DNA of 64,000 nt from Escherichia coli. GTDB taxonomy: Bacteria > Pseudomonadota > Gammaproteobacteria > Enterobacterales > Enterobacteriaceae. The stretch covers positions 116,163-180,162 of the forward strand of contig NZ_JAATUR010000002.1 in assembly GCF_011881725.1 (NCBI RefSeq). Reading direction: 5' to 3'. Within the stretch, counting starts at the first letter, position 1; each line of letters starts with the position of its first letter. Under the pieces are notes generated by a model. That model was not told the DNA's origin, did no database searches, and saw only the letters and a list, made by a program, of their open reading frames with translations. The position numbers were made by a program, and so were the translations under genes. Below are positions 1 to 9,955 of the stretch, in pieces.

Positions 1-570
1 TTTAACGATAGTTTCCTGGACTTCGCGGGAGAAGCGGCGGCGAGTGCCAAAATCCATTAGATGGAAGCGCGACATATCAAGGTCGGCGGTTAACGCCGAG
101 AAGTTGACTAATTTGCTTTCCAGGGCATCAAGGGCTTGCGCAACATCGGCCTGCGGTGAGCGATAGCGGTGTACCAGTTCACTAATGACTGCAAGCAAAG
201 GCACTTCCCAGAGGATGACTTCGCGCCACGGGCCGTTTAAGCGAATATCCAGCTTGCCGTTATCGTTGGTGACGGTGACCTGTTCCGGGTTAAAGCGGAA
301 CTCACGCAGCCAGTTGAGATAGTCGGCCTTAAAGAAAGGCAGGGCAGAGAGCCACTGATATTCATCATCTTGCAGGCGCAAGTGCTGCATCGCCTGAACC
401 TGTTCACGAATAGCATCGGCATAAATACCCAGCAGATCGTCACCACGGCAACGAAACTCCGCCGCGACATGTACATCATAGTAGTGATGAAACACGGCTT
501 GCTGCATATGCAACTTATAAGCATCTGTATCCAGCAACGAGTGCAGAACAGGAGAAGCGAATTGTGTCAT
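1..570 (-). CDS. pncB: Nicotinate phosphoribosyltransferase, N-terminal part
   Basis: PncB converts nicotinate, PRPP and ATP to nicotinate mononucleotide in the cytoplasmic NAD salvage pathway. Reading leftward from the ATG at 568-570 gives an uninterrupted frame of 190 codons beginning [11 protein letters not shown], with [12 protein letters not shown] near residue 15, a hallmark of this family. The frame runs off the left edge, so about half of the usual roughly 400-residue protein is missing, including the catalytic histidine region. It is divergent from pepN. A NadR-type operator lies 30 bases upstream of the start, which fits NAD-dependent repression. Identity is firm; only the truncation by the window limits the entry. 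Confidence 0.96.
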   Translation of the reverse strand, partial: MTQFASPVLHSLLDTDAYKLHMQQAVFHHYYDVHVAAEFRCRGDDLLGIYADAIREQVQAMQHLRLQDDEYQWLSALPFFKADYLNWLREFRFNPEQVTVTNDNGKLDIRLNGPWREVILWEVPLLAVISELVHRYRSPQADVAQALDALESKLVNFSALTADLDMSRFHLMDFGTRRRFSREVQETIVK

Positions 571-599
571 AGGTGCGCAGTAGCGTCCTCTTACGGGAG

Positions 600-617
600 C
601 GTTTAGTACAATAAACA
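600..617. promoter_or_regulatory. NadR operator of pncB
   Basis: The sequence contains GTTTA, a six-base spacer and TAAAC, matching the NadR box TGTTTA-N6-TAAACA at 11 of 12 positions. It sits just upstream of the pncB start, where NadR represses the gene when NAD is plentiful. Motif and location are seen; binding is inferred from the known regulon. Confidence 0.8.
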
Positions 618-835
618 TCTACAGGAACTGCTGGAGTATACCTTGTTTCGCAATTTATTGAACCCCGATCACACCATATGCCACCTTTATGATCGATAGC
701 GTTGTGCTGTGTATGTTATAAAAATGTAGCAATAAAAGCGTTTGTACCTGAAAAGATGAAGATTCTGCGTAGCGAGATTTACGCAACAGGAATAGACTGA
801 ACACCAGACTCTATAAAAGATGCTAAAGGTTATTT

Positions 836-3448
836 ATGACTCAACAGCCACAAGCCAAATACCGTCACGATTATCGTGCGCCGGATTACCAGATTACTGA
901 TATTGACTTGACCTTTGACCTGGACGCGCAAAAGACGGTCGTTACCGCGATCAGCCAGGCTGTCCGTCATGGTGCATCAGATGCTCCGCTTCGTCTAAAC
1001 GGAGAAGAACTAAAACTGATTTCTGTTCATATTAATGATGAGCCGTGGACCGCCTGGAAAGAAGAAGAGGGCGCACTGGTCATCAGTAATTTGCCGGAGC
1101 GTTTTACGCTCAAGATCGTTAATGAAATTAACCCGGCAGCGAATACTGCGCTGGAAGGGCTTTATCAGTCAGGCGATGCGCTTTGCACCCAGTGTGAAGC
1201 CGAAGGTTTCCGCCACATTACGTATTATCTTGACCGCCCGGACGTACTGGCACGTTTTACCACCAAAATTATTGCCGATAAAACCAAATACCCGTTCCTG
1301 CTTTCCAACGGTAACCGCGTCGCGCAAGGCGAACTGGAAGATGGACGTCACTGGGTACAGTGGCAGGATCCGTTCCCGAAACCGTGCTACTTGTTTGCGC
1401 TGGTGGCAGGCGATTTTGATGTACTGCGCGACACCTTCACCACGCGTTCTGGCCGTGAAGTAGCGTTGGAACTGTATGTCGATCGCGGCAACCTTGATCG
1501 CGCACCGTGGGCGATGACGTCCCTGAAAAACTCCATGAAGTGGGATGAAGAACGCTTTGGCCTGGAGTATGACCTCGACATCTATATGATCGTCGCGGTG
1601 GATTTCTTCAACATGGGCGCGATGGAGAATAAAGGTCTGAATATCTTTAACTCCAAGTATGTACTGGCCCGTACCGACACAGCGACTGACAAAGATTATC
1701 TCGATATTGAACGCGTTATCGGTCATGAATATTTCCACAACTGGACCGGTAACCGTGTGACCTGCCGTGACTGGTTCCAGCTCAGCCTGAAAGAAGGCTT
1801 GACCGTTTTCCGCGATCAGGAGTTCAGCTCTGATCTCGGTTCCCGCGCGGTTAACCGTATCAACAATGTGCGCACCATGCGCGGATTGCAGTTTGCGGAA
1901 GATGCCAGCCCGATGGCGCATCCGATCCGCCCGGATATGGTCATTGAGATGAACAACTTCTACACCCTGACTGTTTACGAGAAGGGCGCGGAAGTGATTC
2001 GTATGATCCACACCCTTTTGGGAGAAGAAAACTTCCAGAAAGGGATGCAACTCTATTTCGAGCGTCATGATGGTAGCGCAGCGACCTGTGACGACTTTGT
2101 GCAGGCGATGGAAGATGCGTCGAATGTTGATCTCTCCCATTTCCGCCGTTGGTACAGCCAGTCCGGCACGCCGGTTGTGACCGTCAAAGATGACTACAAT
2201 CCGGAAACCGAGCAGTACACCCTGACCATCAGCCAGCGCACGCCAGCCACGCCGGATCAGGCAGAAAAACAGCCGCTGCATATACCTTTTGCCATCGAAC
2301 TGTATGATAACGAAGGCAAAGTGATCCCGTTACAGAAAGGCGGTCATCCGGTCAATTCGGTGCTGAACGTTACACAGGCGGAACAGACTTTTGTCTTTGA
2401 TAATGTCTACTTCCAGCCGGTGCCTGCGCTGCTGTGCGAATTCTCTGCGCCGGTGAAACTGGAATATAAATGGAGCGATCAGCAACTGACCTTCCTGATG
2501 CGTCATGCGCGTAATGATTTCTCTCGCTGGGATGCGGCGCAAAGTTTGCTGGCAACCTACATCAAGCTGAACGTTGTTCGTTATCAGCAAGGGCAGCCTT
2601 TATCCCTGCCGGTACACGTTGCCGATGCTTTCCGCGCAGTGCTGCTGGATGAGAAAATTGACCCTGCGCTGGCGGCAGAAATTCTGACGCTGCCTTCGGT
2701 AAATGAAATGGCGGAACTGTTCGATATCATCGACCCGATTGCCATTGCTGAAGTACGCGAATCACTCACCCGTACTCTGGCGACTGAACTGGCGGACGAG
2801 CTGCTGGCTATTTACAACGCGAATTACCAGAGCGAGTATCGCGTTGAGCATGAAGATATTGCAAAACGCACTCTGCGTAATGCCTGCCTGCGCTTCCTCG
2901 CTTTTGGTGACACGCATCTGGCTGATGTGCTGGTGAGCAAGCAGTTCCACGAAGCAAACAATATGACTGATGCGCTGGCGGCGCTTTCCGCGGCAGTTGC
3001 CGCACAGCTGCCTTGCCGTGACGCGCTGATGCAGGAGTACGACGACAAGTGGCATCAGGACGGTCTGGTGATGGATAAATGGTTTATCCTGCAAGCCACC
3101 AGCCCGGCGGCGAATGTGCTGGAGACTGTGCGTGGCCTGTTGCAGCATCGCTCATTTACCATGAGCAACCCGAACCGTATTCGTTCGTTGATTGGTGCAT
3201 TTGCGGGCAGCAACCCTGCAGCGTTCCATGCTGAAGATGGCAGTGGTTATCAGTTCCTGGTGGAAATGCTCACCGACCTCAACAGCCGTAACCCGCAGGT
3301 GGCTTCGCGTTTGATTGAGCCGCTGATTCGCCTGAAACGTTATGATGCCAAACGTCAGGAGAAAATGCGTGCGGCACTGGAACAGTTGAAAGGGCTGGAA
3401 AATCTCTCTGGCGATCTGTACGAGAAGATTACTAAAGCACTGGCTTGA
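836..3448 (+). CDS. pepN: Aminopeptidase N
   Basis: PepN is a cytoplasmic zinc metallopeptidase of the M1 family that removes N-terminal residues from peptides and finishes ATP-dependent protein turnover. The 870-residue product has the family's usual length. The exopeptidase motif GAMEN is at residues 261-265, and the zinc motif HEYFH starts at His297 with the downstream Glu ligand near 320. The N-terminal beta-rich domain, thermolysin-like catalytic domain and alpha-helical C-terminal domain are all present. It is a single gene, divergent from pncB and followed by a REP array. The 265-base gap upstream carries both promoters. Nothing is broken or unusual. Confidence 0.98.
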   Translation: MTQQPQAKYRHDYRAPDYQITDIDLTFDLDAQKTVVTAISQAVRHGASDAPLRLNGEELKLISVHINDEPWTAWKEEEGALVISNLPERFTLKIVNEINPAANTALEGLYQSGDALCTQCEAEGFRHITYYLDRPDVLARFTTKIIADKTKYPFLLSNGNRVAQGELEDGRHWVQWQDPFPKPCYLFALVAGDFDVLRDTFTTRSGREVALELYVDRGNLDRAPWAMTSLKNSMKWDEERFGLEYDLDIYMIVAVDFFNMGAMENKGLNIFNSKYVLARTDTATDKDYLDIERVIGHEYFHNWTGNRVTCRDWFQLSLKEGLTVFRDQEFSSDLGSRAVNRINNVRTMRGLQFAEDASPMAHPIRPDMVIEMNNFYTLTVYEKGAEVIRMIHTLLGEENFQKGMQLYFERHDGSAATCDDFVQAMEDASNVDLSHFRRWYSQSGTPVVTVKDDYNPETEQYTLTISQRTPATPDQAEKQPLHIPFAIELYDNEGKVIPLQKGGHPVNSVLNVTQAEQTFVFDNVYFQPVPALLCEFSAPVKLEYKWSDQQLTFLMRHARNDFSRWDAAQSLLATYIKLNVVRYQQGQPLSLPVHVADAFRAVLLDEKIDPALAAEILTLPSVNEMAELFDIIDPIAIAEVRESLTRTLATELADELLAIYNANYQSEYRVEHEDIAKRTLRNACLRFLAFGDTHLADVLVSKQFHEANNMTDALAALSAAVAAQLPCRDALMQEYDDKWHQDGLVMDKWFILQATSPAANVLETVRGLLQHRSFTMSNPNRIRSLIGAFAGSNPAAFHAEDGSGYQFLVEMLTDLNSRNPQVASRLIEPLIRLKRYDAKRQEKMRAALEQLKGLENLSGDLYEKITKALA

Positions 3449-3458
3449 TACAAACATG

Positions 3459-3754
<296 letters not shown>

Positions 3755-3755
3755 A

Positions 3756-4523
3756 TTAACCATGAAGTCGAATCGGTTGTTCAGAATGTCCTCGTTGCAT
3801 CACCCGCTGCAACACTTCCGCTTCAAGTTCAGCTAACCGTACCGATCCTAACCGGCGCGGACGGGGGATATCCACCGTTAAATCCAGACCAATTTTTCCC
3901 TCTTCAATCAACAGCACCCGGTCAGCCATCGCCACCGCTTCGCTCACATCATGCGTCACCAGCAAAACGGTAAAACCGTGCTCCTGCCAAAGCGACACGA
4001 TCAAATCCTGCATCTCCAGTCGCGTTAAGGCATCCAGCGCCCCGAGTGGTTCATCAAGCAACAATAAACCTGGTCGATGAATCAACGCTCTTGCAAGCGC
4101 CACACGCTGTTTCTGCCCACCAGAAAGCGCAGCAGGCCATTCCCCGGCGCGATTCTCCAGCCCTACCGCAGCCAGCGCCTGACGTGCTGCATCGCGCCAG
4201 TTGCCTTTAAGACCTAATCCAACATTATCAATCACCGATTTCCACGGCAGCAGACGCGCATCCTGAAACATCATCCGTGTATCATCCTGAATCTCGGCCA
4301 GCGGTGTTGTGCCTGCCAGTACATCGCCTGCAGTTGGAGTTTCCAGTCCAGCCAGCAGGCGTAGCAAGGTACTTTTACCGCCGCCACTGCGGCCAACTAC
4401 TGCTACAAACTGACCTGCCGGAATATGCAAATTCAGTTGATTCAGAATGATATTTTCCGCGTAATGTTTACTCACCGCATTAAGCAGTAGCGGTGTGCCC
4501 TGGTTCAGACGAGCAGTATTCAT
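3756..4523 (-). CDS. ssuB: Alkanesulfonate ABC transporter ATPase SsuB
   Basis: SsuB is the ATP-binding subunit of the SsuABC importer for aliphatic sulfonates used as a sulfur source. The 255-residue protein has Walker [10 protein letters not shown] at residues 44-52, the signature LSGGQKQR, and Walker B LLLLDEP, followed by the H-loop histidine in THDVSEA. The ATG at 4521-4523 is preferred over one 15 codons upstream because it has GGAGG at the right distance, overlaps the ssuC stop as ATGA, and gives the standard length. It is the last gene of ssuEADCB and ends beside the REP array. Confidence 0.97.
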   Translation of the reverse strand: MNTARLNQGTPLLLNAVSKHYAENIILNQLNLHIPAGQFVAVVGRSGGGKSTLLRLLAGLETPTAGDVLAGTTPLAEIQDDTRMMFQDARLLPWKSVIDNVGLGLKGNWRDAARQALAAVGLENRAGEWPAALSGGQKQRVALARALIHRPGLLLLDEPLGALDALTRLEMQDLIVSLWQEHGFTVLLVTHDVSEAVAMADRVLLIEEGKIGLDLTVDIPRPRRLGSVRLAELEAEVLQRVMQRGHSEQPIRLHG

Positions 4524-5311
4524 ACCGTGGCCTCCTTCAGATGATAAGCCGGGTTCCAGCGCAACCATAGGCGCTCTAAAAGTTGCGCGCTGACGTCAGC
4601 AAGTTTGCCGAGCAGGGCGTAAAGAATAATGGCGACCACCACCACGTCCGTTTGCAAAAACTCCCGTGCATTCATCGCCAGATAACCAATGCCAGAATTA
4701 GCAGAAATGGTTTCAGCAACAATCAGCGTCAGCCACATCAGACCTAACGCGAAGCGCACGCCGACCATAATTGAGGGCAGGGCGCCGGGCAGGATCACAT
4801 GGATAAACAGCGGCAAACCGGATAATCCATAGCTACGTGCCATCTCCACCAGCCCGCGATCGATATTACGGATGCCGTGCCAGGTATTGATATAAATGGG
4901 GAATAGCGTGCCGAGCGCCACCAGGAAGATTTTTGCGGATTCATCAATGCCAAACCACAAAATCACTAATGGGATTAGCGCCAGATGCGGTACGTTGCGC
5001 AACATCTGTATTGATGTGTCCAGCAGTCGTTCACCCCAGTGCGACAGCCCGCTAATCAGACCCAGAATCAAACCCAGTGAGCCACCAATCGAAAAACCAA
5101 TCAGCGCCCGCCATGAACTGATCGCCAGATGTTGCCACAGTTCGCCGCTTGCTGAGAGCGTCCAGAATGCCGCAACCACTCCTTCCGGAGAGGGCAAAAT
5201 ACGTGTCGACAACCAGCCAACCGAGGAGGCCAGTTGCCAAACCGCCACGATGCCCACCGGTAAAAACCAGGGGGCAACGCGCAATAACCACTTCTTCACT
5301 GGCGTTGCCAT
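4520..5311 (-). CDS. ssuC: Alkanesulfonate ABC transporter permease SsuC
   Basis: SsuC is the inner-membrane permease of the sulfonate importer and probably forms a homodimer with two SsuB subunits. The 263-residue protein has about six hydrophobic segments. It also carries the binding-protein-dependent transport permease EAA-type loop around the segment [13 protein letters not shown], the contact site for the ATPase. Two adjacent ATG codons follow an AAGGAG; the second is chosen because its seven-base spacing is better and it gives the usual length. The gene overlaps ssuB by four bases and begins 11 bases after ssuD. Confidence 0.96.
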   Translation of the reverse strand: MATPVKKWLLRVAPWFLPVGIVAVWQLASSVGWLSTRILPSPEGVVAAFWTLSASGELWQHLAISSWRALIGFSIGGSLGLILGLISGLSHWGERLLDTSIQMLRNVPHLALIPLVILWFGIDESAKIFLVALGTLFPIYINTWHGIRNIDRGLVEMARSYGLSGLPLFIHVILPGALPSIMVGVRFALGLMWLTLIVAETISANSGIGYLAMNAREFLQTDVVVVAIILYALLGKLADVSAQLLERLWLRWNPAYHLKEATV

Positions 5312-5322
5312 CATCTTGCTCC

Positions 5323-6468
5323 TTAGCTTTGTGCAACTTTACGGGGGATAAAATCATTCGCCACAGCTTCGCCTTGCAGATTTAACGGCTGCGGCTGGGG
5401 AATTTCCGGGATGGCGACATCCAGATGTGGGAACAGCAACTCGCCGACCCGATACGCTTCTTCCAGATGCGGATAACCGGAAAGGACAAAGCTGTCGATG
5501 CCAAGTGCGGCGTATTCGTTGATTCGCGTAGCGACCGTAGGGCCATCGCCCACCAGCGCCGTCCCGGCACCGCCGCGCACTAAGCCAACGCCCGCCCATA
5601 AATTGGGGCTGATCTCCAGGTTGTCGCGCTTGCCGTTATGTAATGCCGCCATCCGTTGTTGCCCCACGGAATCCGTCCGGGCAAATGCTGCCTGTGCTCT
5701 GGCGATAGTCTCATCATCAAGATGGGAGATTAACCGTTCAGCGGCCTGCCACGCTTCATCGTTGGTTTCGCGGACAATCACATGCAGGCGAATACCGAAA
5801 CGAATTTTGCGTCCATATGCGGCAGCTTTTGCCCGTACTTGCGCGATCTTCTCTTTTACCAGTTCCGGCGGTTCGCCCCAGGTGAGATAAAGATCAACCT
5901 GTTCAGCGGCCAGATCCTGGGCGATGTCTGACGATCCGCCAAAGTAAAGCGGAGGATACGGCTGTTGAATCGGCGGGAAGAGCAGTTTTGCCCCGCGTAC
6001 ATGAATATGTTTACCGTTGAAATCGACAGTCTCACCCAGCAATAAACGTCGCCAGACCTGAGTAAATTCCGCCGAGGCTTCGTAACGCTCGCTATGGCCG
6101 AGGAACACGCCATCGCCTGCCAGCTCTTGGGGATCGCTGCCTGTTACCAGGTTAAACAACGCGCGTCCATTAGAGAGACGGTCAAGCGTGGCGGCCTGGC
6201 GGGCGGCAACAGTAGGAGACGTCACACTGGGGCGCAGGGCGACGAGGAACTTCAGCCGTTGTGTCACCGGGATCATCGACGCCGCCACCAGCCACGCATC
6301 CTCGCAGGAACGGCCCGTTGGGATCAGCACGCCGGTAAAGCCAAGACGATCCGCCGCTTGCGCAATCTGTTGCAGATAACCATGATCAACCGGACGCGAA
6401 CCTTCTTCAGTTCCCAGATAACGACCGTCACCGTGCGTAGGTAAAAACCAGAACATATTCAGACTCAT
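5323..6468 (-). CDS. ssuD: FMNH2-dependent alkanesulfonate monooxygenase
   Basis: SsuD cleaves the carbon-sulfur bond of alkanesulfonates with O2 and FMNH2, releasing sulfite and an aldehyde. The 381-residue protein is a bacterial-luciferase-fold TIM barrel of standard length. The conserved active-site Cys is at residue 55 in TGRSCEDAW. The flexible loop region [18 protein letters not shown] carries the arginine that protects the flavin intermediate. The reduced flavin comes from SsuE, encoded in the same operon. The start overlaps the ssuA stop by four bases, so translation is probably coupled. Expression is expected only under sulfate limitation. Confidence 0.97.
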   Translation of the reverse strand: MSLNMFWFLPTHGDGRYLGTEEGSRPVDHGYLQQIAQAADRLGFTGVLIPTGRSCEDAWLVAASMIPVTQRLKFLVALRPSVTSPTVAARQAATLDRLSNGRALFNLVTGSDPQELAGDGVFLGHSERYEASAEFTQVWRRLLLGETVDFNGKHIHVRGAKLLFPPIQQPYPPLYFGGSSDIAQDLAAEQVDLYLTWGEPPELVKEKIAQVRAKAAAYGRKIRFGIRLHVIVRETNDEAWQAAERLISHLDDETIARAQAAFARTDSVGQQRMAALHNGKRDNLEISPNLWAGVGLVRGGAGTALVGDGPTVATRINEYAALGIDSFVLSGYPHLEEAYRVGELLFPHLDVAIPEIPQPQPLNLQGEAVANDFIPRKVAQS

Positions 6469-7424
6469 AATTGTTTTCCTTCCAGTTGCGTGGGCTGCCA
6501 GATGCGCTGGCGAATATCGACTTTTTTCGGCACCAGACGGTTTTCATAAAACAGATCTGCCGTTTGCTGCTGTAAGGCTGCTACCTCGGCGCTTACCGGT
6601 TTGATGGTGGTAATGGGGCGATGGTCAAGATACGAGGCAATCACTGGCGCAGGTAAGCCCATTGTTTTTGCCAGCAAGGCGATACTCTGTTCGCGTTGAT
6701 TGAGGGTTAACGCATCGGCCTCGGTGAAGGTTTCCAGTACGTCCTGAATAAAGGCGCCGTTCTTCTCCGCATATGGACGAGCAGCAAGATAAAACGATCC
6801 GGTTTGATTGAGATCGGTGCCATCTTTCAGCACCCGCACGCCGCCCTGTAATAACGCTGCGGAGTAGTAGGGATCCCAGATAGCCCAGGCATCGACGTTA
6901 CCTTGCTGGAAGGCGGCACGGGCGTCAGCGGGCGTCAGGTAAGTGGGCTGGATATCCGTAAATTTAAGCCCAGCCTGGCGTAATGCGCGCAGTAAAAGAT
7001 TGTGCGAACTGGAACCTTTCTGAAAGGCAACTTTGTGACCTTTAAGATCGGCTACGGTTTTGAGCGGGCTGTTTTCTGGTACCAGAATCACTTCCGCTTT
7101 CGGTTTCGGCGGTTCGACACCAACGTACACCAGATCGGCTCCGGCAGCCTGAGCAAAAATTGGCGGAATATCCCCCGTACTGCCCAGATCGATACTGCCG
7201 ACATTCAGCGCCTCCAGCATCTGCGGGCCAGCAGGGAATTCTATCCATGAAATTTTGGTTTGCGGATAGCGTTTTTCCAGTAGCTGGTGGCTTTTTGCCA
7301 GCACCATACCAATGCTACCTTTCTGGTAGCCAATACGTAACGCTTCTGGAGACGGCTCCGCCGCAACCGCAAGAGTAGAAACGCTAAGTAATCCCACTAA
7401 CGCCAGTTTAACGATTTTACGCAT
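6465..7424 (-). CDS. ssuA: Alkanesulfonate-binding periplasmic protein
   Basis: SsuA is the periplasmic receptor that delivers aliphatic sulfonates to SsuBC. The 319-residue protein starts with a signal peptide ([15 protein letters not shown], cleavage near AVAA at about residue 22) and continues as a type-2 periplasmic binding fold of the NitT/TauT class. The frame stays open 45 codons further upstream, but that stretch lies within ssuE and lacks a signal sequence, so the ATG at 7422-7424 is chosen. It overlaps the ssuE 3' end by eight bases. A second ATG two codons upstream is possible. Confidence 0.96.
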   Translation of the reverse strand: MRKIVKLALVGLLSVSTLAVAAEPSPEALRIGYQKGSIGMVLAKSHQLLEKRYPQTKISWIEFPAGPQMLEALNVGSIDLGSTGDIPPIFAQAAGADLVYVGVEPPKPKAEVILVPENSPLKTVADLKGHKVAFQKGSSSHNLLLRALRQAGLKFTDIQPTYLTPADARAAFQQGNVDAWAIWDPYYSAALLQGGVRVLKDGTDLNQTGSFYLAARPYAEKNGAFIQDVLETFTEADALTLNQREQSIALLAKTMGLPAPVIASYLDHRPITTIKPVSAEVAALQQQTADLFYENRLVPKKVDIRQRIWQPTQLEGKQL

Positions 7425-7992
7425 GGGCATTACCTCGCAGAGACAGAAGATCGGGAACCTGAACATCGCGGCGGTGCAGCGCCTGCCAGAAAGTTTCGAG
7501 CGCGGTATCAAGACGGGTTTGAAGATTCGGCGTGAACAGTGGCTTATGTTGGTAATCAATCACCTGAGAGTCATCGGCAAACACGCCGTGCAGGATCTCC
7601 TGGGCTTTCAGAGTGCTTAGAACGGGTTTTAGTGCATAATCGACCGCCAGTAGATGAGCCACCGTGCCGCCTGTCGCCAGCGGCAACACTACTTTGCCTT
7701 GCAGAGCCCGTTCAGGTAGCAGGTCAAGGAGGGTTTTCAGCGCACCGGAATAGGCGGCTTTATACACAGGTGTGGCGACTATCAGTCCGTCAGCTTCTTG
7801 TAACTGTGCAGTAAAGGTTTTAAGGGCCGGACTATCGAAACGGGCATAGAGCAAATCTTCCGGGGCGAAGTTTTGCAGATTCCAGTGATATACCTCTACG
7901 TCCAGGCCATTCAGTTTTTCCCGCGCATATTCCAGCAGGGAGCTGGAGCGAGAAGGAAAGCGAGGACTACCAGCCAGGGTGATGACACGCAT
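7417..7992 (-). CDS. ssuE: NADPH-dependent FMN reductase
   Basis: SsuE reduces FMN with NAD(P)H and passes FMNH2 to the monooxygenase SsuD. The 191-residue flavodoxin-like protein begins MRVITLAGSPRFPSRSSSL, the typical phosphate-binding loop of NADPH-dependent FMN reductases, and has the ATPVYKAAYSG flavin-binding motif in mid-protein. It is the first gene of ssuEADCB, reading leftward. In K-12 its promoter is activated by Cbl and repressed through CysB; the 236-base gap to pyrD would hold those sites. In K-12 a fimbrial operon lies between this gene and pyrD; here it does not. Confidence 0.97.
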   Translation of the reverse strand: MRVITLAGSPRFPSRSSSLLEYAREKLNGLDVEVYHWNLQNFAPEDLLYARFDSPALKTFTAQLQEADGLIVATPVYKAAYSGALKTLLDLLPERALQGKVVLPLATGGTVAHLLAVDYALKPVLSTLKAQEILHGVFADDSQVIDYQHKPLFTPNLQTRLDTALETFWQALHRRDVQVPDLLSLRGNAHA

Positions 7993-8126
7993 ACTCTCTC
8001 CTTATAACTAATTGTTCTTATTTTGTTAACATTGATAACAATTCGGTCAGTCTGACAGAGAGCGTCCGCGAGTCGAAATGATTTATCTGACGAAGAAAAG
8101 CCAAAAAAAGCATAAAAAAAGTGCAA

Positions 8127-8142
8127 CAAGAAAACGTTTGCT
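8127..8142. promoter_or_regulatory. PurR box of pyrD
   Basis: The 16-base sequence has the core GAAAACGTTTGC and closely matches the PurR operator consensus ACGCAAACGTTTTCGT. It lies about 45 bases upstream of the likely pyrD -10 element. PurR is known to repress pyrD modestly when hypoxanthine or guanine is present. Confidence 0.75.
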
Positions 8143-8184
8143 ATTTCTTGCCGCAGGTCAATTCCCTTTTGCTGCAAACTCGCA

Positions 8185-8228
8185 CATAATACGCCCCCGG
8201 TTTGCACACCGGGAATCCAGGAGAGTTC
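8185..8228 (+). promoter_or_regulatory. pyrD promoter -10 and start-site-switch leader hairpin
   Basis: A -10-like CATAAT (8185-8190) is followed by a run of C residues and a short inverted repeat, CCCGG (8196-8200) and CCGGG (8209-8213), just upstream of the ribosome-binding site CAGGAGAG. This matches the known pyrD control. With high CTP, transcripts start at C and form a hairpin that hides the Shine-Dalgarno site; with low CTP they start further downstream at G and are translated. The structure is seen here; the mechanism is known from E. coli. Confidence 0.75.
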
Positions 8229-9239
8229 ATGTACTACCCCTTCGTTCGTAAAGCCCTTTTCCAGCTCGATCCAGAGCGCGCGCACGAGTTTACTTTTCAG
8301 CAATTACGTCGCATCACCGGAACACCGTTTGAAGCGCTTGTACGGCAAAACGTTCCAGCGAAGCCCGTTAGCTGTATGGGACTGACCTTTAAAAACCCGC
8401 TTGGTCTGGCTGCTGGTCTTGATAAAGACGGGGAGTGTATTGATGCCCTTGGTGCAATGGGATTTGGATCGATCGAGATCGGTACTGTCACCCCACGTCC
8501 ACAACCAGGAAACGACAAACCCCGTCTTTTTCGCCTGGTTGATGCTGAAGGTTTAATAAACCGTATGGGCTTTAATAACCTCGGCGTTGATAACCTCGTA
8601 GAGAACGTTAAAAAAGCCCACTACGACGGTGTTCTGGGAATCAATATTGGCAAAAATAAAGATACGCCGGTTGAGCAAGGCAAAGATGACTATCTGATTT
8701 GTATGGAAAAAATCTACGCTTATGCAGGATATATTGCCATCAATATATCATCACCAAATACCCCGGGATTACGTACTCTGCAATATGGTGAAGCACTGGA
8801 TGATTTATTAACAGCAATTAAAAATAAACAAAATGATCTGCAAGCGGTCCATCACAAATATGTACCAATAGCAGTGAAGATCGCGCCGGATCTTTCTGAG
8901 GAAGAGTTGATCCAGGTTGCCGACAGTTTAGTTCGACATAATATTGATGGCGTTATTGCAACTAATACGACGCTCGATCGTTCTTTGGTTCAGGGGATGA
9001 AAAATTGTGATCAAACTGGTGGCTTAAGTGGTCGTCCCTTACAATTAAAAAGTACGGAAATTATTCGACGCTTGTCGCAGGAATTAAACGGTCGCTTACC
9101 GATTATCGGTGTGGGTGGTATTGACTCGGTAATCGCTGCTCGCGAGAAGATAGCGGCGGGGGCTTCTTTGGTGCAAATTTATTCTGGTTTTATTTTTAAA
9201 GGTCCGCCACTGATTAAAGAAATCGTTAACCATATCTAA
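8229..9239 (+). CDS. pyrD: Dihydroorotate dehydrogenase, quinone-dependent
   Basis: PyrD oxidises dihydroorotate to orotate in pyrimidine synthesis, passing electrons through FMN to membrane quinones. The 336-residue class 2 enzyme has an amphipathic N-terminal helix ([20 protein letters not shown]) for membrane contact. It also has the FMN-binding [12 protein letters not shown] motif, the catalytic serine in NISSPNTPG near residue 175, and a GVGGI phosphate-binding segment near the end. It is transcribed alone and followed by a hairpin terminator. Control by PurR and CTP-dependent start-site switching is indicated by the upstream sequence. Confidence 0.98.
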   Translation: MYYPFVRKALFQLDPERAHEFTFQQLRRITGTPFEALVRQNVPAKPVSCMGLTFKNPLGLAAGLDKDGECIDALGAMGFGSIEIGTVTPRPQPGNDKPRLFRLVDAEGLINRMGFNNLGVDNLVENVKKAHYDGVLGINIGKNKDTPVEQGKDDYLICMEKIYAYAGYIAINISSPNTPGLRTLQYGEALDDLLTAIKNKQNDLQAVHHKYVPIAVKIAPDLSEEELIQVADSLVRHNIDGVIATNTTLDRSLVQGMKNCDQTGGLSGRPLQLKSTEIIRRLSQELNGRLPIIGVGGIDSVIAAREKIAAGASLVQIYSGFIFKGPPLIKEIVNHI

Positions 9240-9271
9240 TTATTTCTTTCATTTTCTCTTTATAAGATAAT

Positions 9272-9302
9272 CAGGGCTTTATTTTCAGCCCTGGTTGTTT
9301 TA
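9272..9302 (+). terminator. Terminator after pyrD
   Basis: The stem CAGGGCT (9272-9278) pairs with AGCCCTG (9286-9292) and is followed by GTTGTTTTAT, a fair intrinsic terminator 33 bases beyond the pyrD stop. Confidence 0.75.
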
Positions 9303-9412
9303 TATTCTTTGCTGTTACTTATTTAGACATTTTGTACTTTTCTTGTTGAGGTTATTAAGCGAAGCGACAATGGAATATGTTGCAGTGGATTTTTAGGGGA
9401 GAGGAGAAGCAT

Positions 9413-9955
9413 ATGCGAATTAAACCAGACGATAACTGGCGTTGGTATTATGATGAAGAGCATGATCGAATGATGCTTGATTTAGCCAATGGCATGCTAT
9501 TTCGCTCACGTTTTGCGCGCAAAATGTTGACACCAGACGCCTTTTCTCCAGCGGAATTTTGCGTTGATGACGCCGCGCTCTATTTCTCGTTTGAAGAAAA
9601 ATGCCGCGACCTTAACTTATCAAAAGAACAAAAAGCTGAACTGGTACTTAATGCGCTGGTGGCAGTTCGCTATCTCAAACCGCAAATGCCAAAAAGCTGG
9701 CATTTTATTTCTCATGGTGAAATGTGGTCGCCAATGCCGGGGGATGCCGCCTGTGTCTGGTTAAGCGACACCAATGAGCAAGTCAGCCTGCTGGTTGTTG
9801 AATCTGGCGAAAATGCCGCGCTGTGTCTCCTTGCACAGCCTTGTGTTGTCATCGCCGGTCGCGCCATGCAACTGGGTGACGCCATCAAAATTATGAATGA
9901 CAGGCTGAAACCTCATATGAGTTATGACAACTTCAGCCTTGAACAGGCCGTTTAA
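9413..9955 (+). CDS. zapC: Cell division protein ZapC (FtsZ-ring stabiliser)
   Basis: ZapC is a cytoplasmic protein that binds FtsZ and promotes bundling of protofilaments at the division ring. The 180-residue product has no membrane segment or enzymatic motif and matches the enterobacterial family in length. The ATG at 9413 follows GAGGAGAAGC, a strong ribosome-binding site; an ATG 12 codons upstream lacks one and would lengthen the protein beyond the family norm. The 3' end overlaps the convergent ycbX gene by four bases. Confidence 0.95.
   Translation: MRIKPDDNWRWYYDEEHDRMMLDLANGMLFRSRFARKMLTPDAFSPAEFCVDDAALYFSFEEKCRDLNLSKEQKAELVLNALVAVRYLKPQMPKSWHFISHGEMWSPMPGDAACVWLSDTNEQVSLLVVESGENAALCLLAQPCVVIAGRAMQLGDAIKIMNDRLKPHMSYDNFSLEQAV

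Noticed and set aside
1169..2281. 370-codon minus-strand frame opposite pepN
   Set aside because: It lies wholly inside the conserved pepN gene, has no family resemblance or ribosome-binding signal, and follows from pepN codon use.
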